DNA of 10,427 nt from Desulfovibrio sp. (GTDB lineage Bacteria > Desulfobacterota > Desulfovibrionia > Desulfovibrionales > Desulfovibrionaceae). Positions 1 through 6,393 of this stretch are shown here, piece by piece. Below the pieces are notes generated by a model. It made no database searches and was not told the origin of the DNA. It saw nothing but the letters and a program-made list of their open reading frames with translations. The translations under genes were made by a program, and so were the position numbers. The DNA lies in contig DQED01000145.1 of the NCBI GenBank assembly GCA_003525525.1, positions 1 through 10,427 of the forward strand. Direction: 5' to 3'. Position 1 is the stretch's first letter, and each line of letters begins with the position of its first letter.

Positions 1-251
1 CACGCGGCCGCAAGCACCCGGTAGGGGGGCGGCGTGACGAGCACGGCGGCCAGGAGCGCCAGCCCCAGGCCGAGCAGCAACAGGCCGCAGCCGAGACAGG
101 CCAGGATGCACAGCTGGGCCAGGCGTACGGCGGCCTCCCGGGCTTCGACGCCGGCAAGCTCCAGGCGCGTGGCCAGGATGTCGGCCAACGCGCCGACGAC
201 GGCCGCGCCGGCCTCGAGCAGTTCGGCCAGGGGGCCGGAACGTGCGGCCAC
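1..251 (-). CDS. YqjE-like phage-holin superfamily (DUF1469-type) inner-membrane protein, 3' end cut by window edge
   Basis: The reading frame opens with GTG at 251, one base after the stop of the DUF883 gene, with AGGAAG just upstream, and stays open to the window edge (83 codons seen). The N-terminus is an amphipathic helix holding the signature DILATRLELAGVEAREAAVR (residues about 24-43), typical of the YqjE/holin_3_6 family, where an RLELA..E.RE segment precedes two membrane helices. The first hydrophobic stretch spans about residues 46-72 (LCILACLGCGLLLLG and on) and ends in PPPYRVLAAA. The second helix would lie beyond the window. Family members are small inner-membrane proteins of unknown biochemical role, very often encoded next to YqjD/ElaB proteins, exactly as here. 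The tight spacing implies translational coupling. The family call is from pattern recognition only. Confidence 0.72.
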   Translation of the reverse strand, partial: MAARSGPLAELLEAGAAVVGALADILATRLELAGVEAREAAVRLAQLCILACLGCGLLLLGLGLALLAAVLVTPPPYRVLAAA

Positions 252-252
252 G

Positions 253-558
253 CTACTTCCTGCTCATGAACCAGCCAAGCAGCAGCCCGCCCAGGAACGC
301 GCCGCCGATGACGTGGTAGGGACGTTCGCGCACCACGCGGTCGGCCGCGGCCGCGGCGTCCCCGAGAGCTTCGTCGAGAATGCCGTCGAGTTCCGCGTAT
401 TTTCCCTTGGCCACGGCCAGGCGTTCCTCGAGTTGCGCCCGGGCCTTCTTGATGCGCTCGTCGGCTTCGCCTGCCGTGGCGTCGAGGAGCGCCCCGGCGT
501 GACGCGCGATTTCACGCAGTTCCTGCTTCGCTTCGTCGGCGTATGGTGTTCTGGCCAT
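253..558 (-). CDS. DUF883 / YqjD-ElaB-like membrane-anchored protein
   Basis: This is a 101-residue protein starting MARTPYADEAK. An upstream in-frame ATG at 627 would add 23 residues, but the ATG at 558 has GGAGG about 7 bases ahead, so I chose it. Residues about 8-75 are a charged, alanine-rich amphipathic helix (KQELREIARHAG, DERIKKARAQLEERLAVAKG). The C-terminus is the family hallmark: RERPYHVIGGAFLGGLLLGW, a short glycine-rich membrane anchor, then FMSRK. In E. coli the related proteins YqjD, ElaB and YgaM are stationary-phase inner-membrane proteins, and YqjD binds ribosomes; that role is not shown here. The stop is one base from the start of the YqjE-like gene, and the gene lies 75 bases after the histidine kinase. 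I see no good promoter in that 75-base gap, so read-through from the kinase is plausible. Confidence 0.85.
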   Translation of the reverse strand: MARTPYADEAKQELREIARHAGALLDATAGEADERIKKARAQLEERLAVAKGKYAELDGILDEALGDAAAAADRVVRERPYHVIGGAFLGGLLLGWFMSRK

Positions 559-633
559 TGTGAAACCTCCGCAACAGGGGTTTTGCCATTCTTTACGAAC
601 GTATCCTTTTGATGCGTTGCTGTCCATGCTTCT

Positions 634-2262
634 TCAAAGAGGGAACGTCGCATCCGCCTGCGCTGTGTCCGGAAGGGCCAGGGGCAGGGTCGCGGTGAAG
701 ACGCTGCCCTCTCCGGGACGGCTGGCCAGCCGCAGCCGGCCGCCCATGCTCCGGGCCAGCATGGCGCTCAGGGTGAGCCCCAGACCCGTGCCGCCGTAGG
801 GGCGGGAGGTCGCGCCCCCGTCGGCCTGGGCGAAGGGCTCGAAGATTCGCTCCTGCTTTTCCGGCGGGATGCCGACGCCGGTGTCGGTCACGGCGAAAAC
901 CAGCCGCGGCGTGTTGGCCGCGTCCTGTTCCCGGCCGACGTCCAGGCGCACCGCGCCAACGCGCGTGAACTTCACGGCGTTGTCGAGGAGGTTGTCGAGG
1001 ATCTGGCGTATCCGCGCCGGATCGCCTATGGCGGCCTGCGGCGCGTCCGGCGCTTCGACGAGGGAAAGAGCCAGCCCCTTGGCCGCGGCCCTGCCGGCAT
1101 GGGCGGCCAGGGCCTCCCGGGCCAGGGCGCGGGGATCGTAGGCTTCCCGCGCCAGGCGCAGCCGGCCGGACTGGATGCGCGACACGTCCAGGATGTCGGA
1201 AAGAAGCGCGAGCAGTCCTTCCCCGGCCTGCTCCAGGGCGGCGAGGAACGCTTCCTGGCGCGGAGAGAGGCCCGAGTCGCGAAGCAAATCCACCATGCCG
1301 AGGATGGTGTTCATGGGCGTGCGGACTTCGTGGCTCATGACGGACAGGAAGCGCAACTGGGTCTGGCTGGCCGCCTCGGCCTCGTCCTTGGCCAGGAGCA
1401 GGGCCTGTTCCATGGCCTTTCTGGCGCTGATGTCCACGATGACCGACAGCATGCAGGGCTGGCCATAGGCTTCGAGCGTGATCGCGGAAAAAAGCACCGT
1501 GCCCTTGTCGCCATCCCGCAGGCGGTATTCGAGTTCGATGTTCTGGATCAGCCCCTCACGGGCGAGGGCTTGCTCGATGCGTGCGCGGTCGGCCGGGGCG
1601 ACGGAGAAGCCGAGCTCCTCGGGCGTGCGGCCGATGACGGCCTGGCGCGTGTAGCCGGTTCCGGCGAGGAAGGTCTCGTTGACTTCCAGGTAGCGGCTGT
1701 CGGGGGAGGTGGCGATGGCGATGCCGGCCGGGGTCAGGCGCAGGATCTTGGCCAGCCGGTCCCGGCTTTCGGCGAGCATCTGGCGGCTGGCGAGCTCCCG
1801 CGTGACGTCGCGGGCGTAGACGGCGAGCCTGCGTGTGCCTCCCGGCCCCGGCGGGAGGGGGTGCAGGATGTTTTCCAGGGCCCGGCCGTCTCGGACGTCG
1901 CGAAAGGCGACGGGCCGCCCTGTTTCCAGGGCCAGCCGGTAGCGGTCGCGTCGGGATTCCACGACGGCCGGATCGGTCAGGGTGAGGATCTCGCAGCCGA
2001 TGAAGGCGTCCATGTCGCAGCCGAAACGGGCGGCGGCGGTGCGGTTGGCGGTAACGACCCGGAATTTGTCGTCGAGGACCAGAATGGCGTCGCTCGTGGC
2101 CTCGAACACCGCTTCGAGCAGGTCGCGCCCGGCGGTGAGTTCCCGCAGCAGTTCCCGGTCGCGGCGTGTCCGCTTCAGGCAGCGCAGGCGCTGCCACGTC
2201 ACGAGGCCGCACAGGAGCAGGAAGACGAAGCCGGCGACAACCAATGCCGCGGCGTGGTCCAT
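634..2262 (-). CDS. Membrane-bound PAS-PAS sensor histidine kinase (no receiver domain)
   Basis: From ATG 2262 this is a 542-residue protein. One N-terminal membrane helix (about residues 4-21, [16 protein letters not shown]) is followed by basic residues and a short coiled coil. Two PAS domains follow: about 45-156 ([16 protein letters not shown]) and 167-283 ([16 protein letters not shown], ending VIVDISARK). The HisKA H-box [14 protein letters not shown] has the phospho-accepting His at 311. The HATPase signatures are the N-box [10 protein letters not shown] (Asn 428), DTGVGI (460-465) and GGTGLGL (about 490-496), so the kinase should be active. No receiver or Hpt domain follows and no response regulator lies in the window: an orphan kinase here. 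The start is uncertain. The frame stays open upstream, and a TTG at 2343 would add a signal-like segment ([13 protein letters not shown]), giving a short periplasmic piece. The Nif11-like gene ends at 2394, so the two are probably co-transcribed. Confidence 0.9.
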   Translation of the reverse strand: MDHAAALVVAGFVFLLLCGLVTWQRLRCLKRTRRDRELLRELTAGRDLLEAVFEATSDAILVLDDKFRVVTANRTAAARFGCDMDAFIGCEILTLTDPAVVESRRDRYRLALETGRPVAFRDVRDGRALENILHPLPPGPGGTRRLAVYARDVTRELASRQMLAESRDRLAKILRLTPAGIAIATSPDSRYLEVNETFLAGTGYTRQAVIGRTPEELGFSVAPADRARIEQALAREGLIQNIELEYRLRDGDKGTVLFSAITLEAYGQPCMLSVIVDISARKAMEQALLLAKDEAEAASQTQLRFLSVMSHEVRTPMNTILGMVDLLRDSGLSPRQEAFLAALEQAGEGLLALLSDILDVSRIQSGRLRLAREAYDPRALAREALAAHAGRAAAKGLALSLVEAPDAPQAAIGDPARIRQILDNLLDNAVKFTRVGAVRLDVGREQDAANTPRLVFAVTDTGVGIPPEKQERIFEPFAQADGGATSRPYGGTGLGLTLSAMLARSMGGRLRLASRPGEGSVFTATLPLALPDTAQADATFPL

Positions 2263-2393
2263 GAGGCCGTCCGCGGCGCTGGTTGTCGCGGCGCGGAGCG
2301 TCCCGGGCACGGCGAAAAAGCCGGCGAGCGCGCAAGACCGCAAGGCCCGCGCGCCGTGGCGAGCGGCGGCGGGCCGGGCACAGGGCGTGGCGG

Positions 2394-2642
2394 CTACATG
2401 AAGGCGTAGGAACCGTGGCCGTGCTGCTGGCGGCGCACCCGTTCGATCACCGCCGAACGGGCGTCGGTGACGTTGCCGCCGGGACTCGTGGCGCACACGA
2501 GTTCGGCCGGGGTGAACCGGTAGCCCTGTGTGACGATGAAGCGGCGGCGCTCCCATTTGTTGCGGCACTCTCCAAGGGCCCAGCGGAAAGCCTGATCCTC
2601 GCGGAGCCGGTTGACGAATTCCATGGCGCTTTGCAGAGACAT
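2394..2642 (-). CDS. Nif11-like domain small protein
   Basis: An 82-residue protein starting [22 protein letters not shown] 2642 is chosen because GGGAGG sits about 8 bases ahead. Residues 1-50 match the Nif11-like pattern: MS(L)xSAxxFVxRLxxDxxFR at the start, a central helix, then an aromatic/FTPxEL segment (YRFTPAEL, 41-48). Nif11-like sequences occur as stand-alone proteins, first noted in nitrogen-fixing bacteria, and as leaders of ribosomally made modified peptides ending in a double glycine. Here SPGG occurs at 53-56, followed by a 26-residue tail rich in R, Q and H ([14 protein letters not shown]) with no Cys. The only Cys residues (26 and 50) lie in the leader-like part. No modification enzyme or C39 peptidase is visible nearby, so a stand-alone role is at least as likely as a peptide precursor. 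It sits 22 bases after the predicted start of a sigma-54 transcript and upstream of the histidine kinase. Confidence 0.8.
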   Translation of the reverse strand: MSLQSAMEFVNRLREDQAFRWALGECRNKWERRRFIVTQGYRFTPAELVCATSPGGNVTDARSAVIERVRRQQHGHGSYAFM

Positions 2643-2673
2643 GATGCTTCCTCCCAAGAAGTATGCGGGATGA

Positions 2674-2688
2674 AGCAAGAATCGTGCC
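2674..2688 (-). promoter_or_regulatory. Sigma-54 (RpoN) -24/-12 promoter for the Nif11-like gene
   Basis: The minus strand reads cGGCACG-ATTC-TTGCT. The consensus is TGGCACG-N4-TTGCW, so every position matches except the leading T, and the GG and GC dinucleotides are 10 bases apart as required. The expected start of transcription near 2664 leaves a leader of about 22 bases before the ATG at 2642, with the GGGAGG ribosome site inside it. Upstream (2694-2735) is an AT-rich stretch with short inverted repeats, suitable for an activator or IHF site, though I recognise no specific one. Such promoters need an enhancer-binding activator, which is not in this window. Confidence 0.75.
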
Positions 2689-2841
2689 GACGACGAAAAA
2701 TTCGTTTTTATCTAAAAAGACTTGTTATCGCAAATGGTTGTGTCTTGTCGCCATGCCGTGTCCCCCGCCGCCCGGGCCAGAACCGGTTGATCGCATGAAA
2801 CGCCCGGGCTCCGGGGAGTCACTGCGTGAAACAGCGGTCCG

Positions 2842-3171
2842 TCATTCCGGGTAGTTGGTGTTGCAGTATTTGACGCACCAATTGTAGGCGGTAAGCACTG
2901 TCGGGCCGCAGCCGATGAACTCGTTGGGCACGTACTGCCTGTCGTAGACGGTCTGGCAACCCCTGGCGCAGTCGGCCCGGGAGGCGTGTTTGGCCGAGAG
3001 CACGTCGGTGTCGTATTCGTCGCACAGGATGATGGTGTCGCAGGAGGCCTTGCGGCCGAGTGTGGTGTAGCAAAAGCCCCGGAATTCCGAATCGGTAAGC
3101 GGCCTGTTGACGGAGCAGCCCGCAAGGGCGGCGGCGAGGATGCAAAAAAGCGGCAGCGCGAACAGCTTCAT
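2842..3171 (-). CDS. Small cysteine-rich lipoprotein, function unknown
   Basis: A 109-residue protein with a lipoprotein signal: MKLF, a hydrophobic core (ALPLFCILAAALAG), and the lipobox LAGC with the lipidated Cys at 19. The start is well supported, with GGAGG about 10 bases ahead of ATG 3171. Residue 20 is Ser, so outer-membrane sorting is expected by the +2 rule known from E. coli. The mature part carries eight further Cys (34, 44, 50, 68, 72, 88, 99, 103), an even number suited to four disulfides or metal binding. Two are CX3C pairs, CARGC (68-72) and CVKYC (99-103), separated by 26 residues. I do not recognise the family. The middle (CDTIILCDEYDTDVLSAKHA) is mixed polar and the end (FIGCGPTVLTAYNWCVKYC) is aromatic. 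It is encoded alone, with glnS far upstream and the sigma-54 unit downstream. Confidence 0.8.
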   Translation of the reverse strand: MKLFALPLFCILAAALAGCSVNRPLTDSEFRGFCYTTLGRKASCDTIILCDEYDTDVLSAKHASRADCARGCQTVYDRQYVPNEFIGCGPTVLTAYNWCVKYCNTNYPE

Positions 3172-3313
3172 GGACGAACCCTCCTCCGGGCGCGTGGGTC
3201 AAAATACATCCGGGACGGCCCGGTCTCCCCATGCCGTCACGATATACCGCCCGGGCGCGGCTTGGAAGCCCCCACGCGCGTCCGGCAGGGGTCCTCGTCG
3301 CGCCTCCCGGAGA

Positions 3314-3341
3314 GGGAGGGTACAAGGGCTTGTACCCTCCC
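3314..3341. repeat. Perfect inverted repeat with GGGTACAAG arms
   Basis: The arm GGGAGGGTACAAG (3314-3326) is perfectly complementary to CTTGTACCCTCCC (3329-3341), with only two bases between them. Neither strand has a T-run after it, so a rho-independent terminator is unlikely. With the neighbouring palindrome at 3360-3379 it looks more like an operator pair. It lies about 140-170 bases upstream of the lipoprotein start. Confidence 0.7.
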
Positions 3342-3359
3342 TGGCCGGCTTGGCCGGAC

Positions 3360-3379
3360 CGGTACAGGATCCTGTACCG
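3360..3379. repeat. Perfect 20-bp palindrome CGGTACAGGATCCTGTACCG
   Basis: The sequence is its own reverse complement over all 20 bases. It shares the half-site GGTACA(A/G)G with the inverted repeat at 3314-3341. The centres (3327.5 and 3369.5) are 42.0 bp apart, four turns of B-DNA. There is no T-run after it on either strand. This fits a pair of sites bound by a dimeric regulator, but no regulator gene is in view. Confidence 0.7.
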
Positions 3380-3429
3380 AAATCCCCGTGCCTGACGTCT
3401 GCGTATGGGGCGAATGACTTTCTAATACT

Positions 3430-3457
3430 TTGAAATGTGGCGATAAAAAAATATATG
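3430..3457 (+). promoter_or_regulatory. Possible sigma-70 promoter for a small RNA
   Basis: TTGAAA (3430-3435, five of six to TTGACA) is followed after 16 bases by TATATG (3452-3457) inside an AT-rich island. The -10 lacks the conserved final T, so this is a weak call. No plus-strand gene follows, but a hairpin with T-runs lies at 3529-3575, about 65 bases after the predicted start. Confidence 0.3.
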
Positions 3458-3462
3458 CGGCG

Positions 3463-3575
3463 GACAGGCGCCGTTGGCCCGCCCTTTGCTATAAGCCAGG
3501 TATCCTTCCTCCAAGAACTTCAAATTTAGGAAAAGGACTCCAGGGATGGCGACCCGGGAGTCCTTTTCCGCTTTT
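3463..3575 (+). ncRNA. Candidate small RNA ending at an orphan terminator hairpin
   Basis: This is inferred from a weak promoter (3430-3457) and a terminator-like hairpin (3529-3569) with nothing coding between them. The putative RNA of about 110 nt contains ATCCTTCCTCC (3501-3511). Its CCTTCCTCC is complementary to a GGAGGAAGG-type Shine-Dalgarno sequence, a feature of some regulatory RNAs, and it would be unpaired between the two structured ends. I recognise no known RNA family. The opposite strand cannot be excluded. Confidence 0.25.
3529..3575. terminator. Hairpin with 13-bp perfect stem, possibly bidirectional terminator
   Basis: GGAAAAGGACTCC (3529-3541) pairs perfectly with GGAGTCCTTTTCC (3557-3569) around a 15-base loop that itself contains GGG and CCC able to extend the stem. 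The stem's own A4 and T4 ends act as A- and T-tracts in both directions; on the plus strand CTTTT follows (3571-3575). It lies about 113 bases beyond the clear glnS terminator, so it probably serves another transcript. Confidence 0.55.
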
Positions 3576-3681
3576 GGGGCTTTTGGTATTTGTCCGGCGC
3601 GCGGGCGGTGCGCCGGCGGGCCGACAGGCGCAGGTCGCCTGCCTCTTCGCAGTTTCCCCGCGATCCCGGCCGGTTCTCCCC

Positions 3682-3728
3682 AAAAAAAGACACGCGCCCG
3701 CCGGGATTTCCTCTCCCAACGGGCGCGT
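3682..3728 (-). terminator. Rho-independent terminator of glnS
   Basis: On the minus strand ACGCGCCCG pairs with CGGGCGCGT (arms 3720-3728 and 3692-3700). The stem continues inside, after a two-base mismatch, with GGGA/TCCC, and is followed by GTC and seven T (3688-3682). It lies about 122 bases after the glnS stop codon. Stem, spacing and T-run are textbook. Confidence 0.9.
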
Positions 3729-3850
3729 ACAAAACCTTTGACCGCTTTGGCCGCATCGCGTGCCTCTCCCCCTTTCGGGGTGGTTCAGGTGGGGCTCTCG
3801 GCCCCTCCTGGCCGCCGGAGGCGTTTCTTTTCCTTCTTCCCCTCTTTGGT

Positions 3851-5557
<1,707 letters not shown>

Positions 5558-5580
5558 GGCTGGACCTCGTTGTGGGTGGG

Positions 5581-5607
5581 TTCTTGCGGCCGGCATGGCC
5601 GCAAGAA
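5581..5607 (-). promoter_or_regulatory. Perfect stem-loop at the predicted 5' end of glnS mRNA
   Basis: TTCTTGCGGCC and GGCCGCAAGAA form an 11-bp perfect stem with a five-base loop. From the -10 box at 5614-5619, transcription should start near 5607, so the hairpin would be the very first part of the message, ending 23 bases before the start codon and leaving GAGG free. Terminal 5' hairpins are known to slow mRNA decay (ompA in E. coli). That role here is inference. Confidence 0.6.
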
Positions 5608-5613
5608 ACAAAA

Positions 5614-5642
5614 AAAATAGGCCAAAACCGGCAAGGGGTCAA
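5614..5642 (-). promoter_or_regulatory. Sigma-70 promoter of glnS
   Basis: The minus strand has TTGACC (5642-5637, five of six), a 17-base spacer and TATTTT (5619-5614, four of six including the key TA and final T). The start of transcription would fall near 5607, giving a leader of about 50 bases. The run of eight T covering the -10 box and below should ease melting. Confidence 0.65.
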
Positions 5643-5667
5643 ATAGGGCCGGGCGCGGCGAAACGAA

Positions 5668-5703
5668 GGGGCCGGCCGGACGCTTCGCGCGCCGGCCGGC
5701 CCC
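5668..5703 (-). terminator. GC-rich hairpin after the SH3-like gene, probable terminator
   Basis: GGGGCCGGCCGG (5668-5679) and CCGGCCGGCCCC (5692-5703) form a 12-bp perfect stem with a 12-base loop, 24 bases after the stop of the SH3-like gene. On the minus strand TTCGTTTCG follows, a weak T-run, so termination may be partial. The only other candidate role is a simple transcript-end stabiliser. Confidence 0.55.
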
Positions 5704-5726
5704 GGGAGCCGTATCCGTATCGCGGG

Positions 5727-6077
5727 TCAGTAGATGTTGTGCGTGTTGACCCAGCCGTAGAGGTTGAGGCTCGGCACATGCGCCAGCGCCCAGCCTTCGC
5801 GGTCGTCGATCAGGATGTCGATCTGGGCGCCGAGGGCCATCTTGCCCAGCACGCCGCAGTAGAGGCCCTCGCAGTTGCGAAGCGGCAGGCCCGTGAATCC
5901 CGCCTTGGCCGTCCGTTGGGGCGTCAGCGTCCAGGTTTCGGCCAGGATGGCCTTCTGTTGCGACGTCATGGCGTTTTGCGGCATTGCCTGGGCCCGGGCA
6001 ACGCCGGAGAATGCAAGGACAAAGACAGGGAGCAGGAAAGCGAGGACGAACATCGAAGCGATGCGTTGCATTTTCAT
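5727..6077 (-). CDS. Secreted SH3-like domain protein
   Basis: A 116-residue protein starting MKMQRIASMF. ATG 6077 is preceded by a perfect AAAGGAGGT ribosome site; a further ATG five codons upstream lies before that site and is rejected. The signal peptide has a basic start, a long hydrophobic core (FVLAFLLPVFVLAFSG) and likely cleavage at ARA or AQA, near residues 28-31. The mature part ends in a bacterial SH3-like fold pattern: LPLRNCEGLYCGVLGKMALGA (about 64-84), then IDDREGWALAHVP and LYGWVNTHNIY, where the GW-x-x-x and YGWV strands are typical. Cys 69 and Cys 74 (CX4C) may form a disulfide in the periplasm. Such domains often bind cell-wall peptides or serve as small envelope modules; the ligand here is unknown. 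It has its own strong promoter and is divergent from the GGDEF-EAL gene. Confidence 0.8.
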   Translation of the reverse strand: MKMQRIASMFVLAFLLPVFVLAFSGVARAQAMPQNAMTSQQKAILAETWTLTPQRTAKAGFTGLPLRNCEGLYCGVLGKMALGAQIDILIDDREGWALAHVPSLNLYGWVNTHNIY

Positions 6078-6181
6078 AATACCTCCTTTCATGTTTTTAC
6101 GCCGCCGGGCCGGTGGAAGAACGCCGTCCCGGACGCTGCGACGGTCCTGTCCTCCCCGGAGGAGAGACCCGCAGTATTGTA

Positions 6182-6209
6182 ATTATACCCCTGGATTTTC
6201 ATCCGTCAA
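6182..6209 (-). promoter_or_regulatory. Strong sigma-70 promoter of the SH3-like gene
   Basis: The minus strand has TTGACG (6209-6204), a 16-base spacer and a perfect TATAAT (6187-6182). Transcription should start near 6175, giving a leader of about 98 bases before ATG 6077. The leader contains a small hairpin, TCCTCC/GGAGGA (6150-6163). The -35 overlaps one copy of a CCGTCAACG direct repeat. Confidence 0.8.
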
Positions 6210-6268
6210 CGCCGATTTCCCCTTTTGCCGGCCCGGAGCGTTCCCGGCTGCCCTTGGAACCGTCAACG
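6203..6268. repeat. CCGTCAACG direct repeat in the divergent promoter region
   Basis: Two identical 9-base copies at 6203-6211 and 6260-6268, 57 bp apart, in the same orientation. The first covers the -35 box of the SH3-like gene. It could be a regulator site, but nine bases is short and chance is not excluded. Confidence 0.35.
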
Positions 6269-6393
6269 AGACGGGATTATTGACTAAAATGTAACACGGT
6301 CACGCGAATTTATTGTTTAGTCGTTTGATTCCAATAGGTTGACAACGGCGTGCGCATGCTGCAAAGCATCGGGAATCTTTCCAGAGGCGAAAT

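Larger units (their letters stand above)
3172..3850. other. 679-base non-coding stretch between the lipoprotein gene and glnS
   Basis: Open frames here are arginine- and proline-rich with no ribosome sites and are not believable. The stretch holds, from left to right: a weak upstream region for the lipoprotein gene, two GGTACA palindromes (3314-3341, 3360-3379), an AT-rich island (3420-3460), a possible small RNA with its hairpin (3463-3575) and the glnS terminator (3682-3728). Confidence 0.7.
6078..6393. promoter_or_regulatory. Divergent intergenic region between the SH3-like and GGDEF-EAL genes
   Basis: It contains the strong minus-strand promoter at 6182-6209 and the CCGTCAACG repeat. On the plus side there is a perfect TTGACA (6339-6344) and a TTGACT (6280-6285), but no convincing -10 box at the proper distance from either, so the GGDEF-EAL promoter is not identified. 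Confidence 0.6.

Noticed and set aside
1099..2409. A 436-residue plus-strand frame opposite the histidine kinase
   Set aside because: It is antisense to a gene with clear H, N and G boxes and has no domain of its own.
2771..2808. CCCGGGC / GCCCGGG inverted repeat after the lipoprotein gene
   Set aside because: Seven-base GC arms with a 24-base loop and no T-run are not a convincing terminator and are easily expected by chance at this GC content.
3439..3446. GGCGATAA resembling a FliA -10 element
   Set aside because: No matching TAAAGTTT-like element lies at the right distance upstream.
5558..5611. Extended glnS start at TTG 5611
   Set aside because: No ribosome site, it coincides with the predicted transcript start and hairpin, and the ATG at 5557 has GAGG.
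6339..6344. Perfect TTGACA as a -35 for the GGDEF-EAL gene
   Set aside because: No acceptable -10 box occurs 16-18 bases downstream (CAAAGC-type sequence there).
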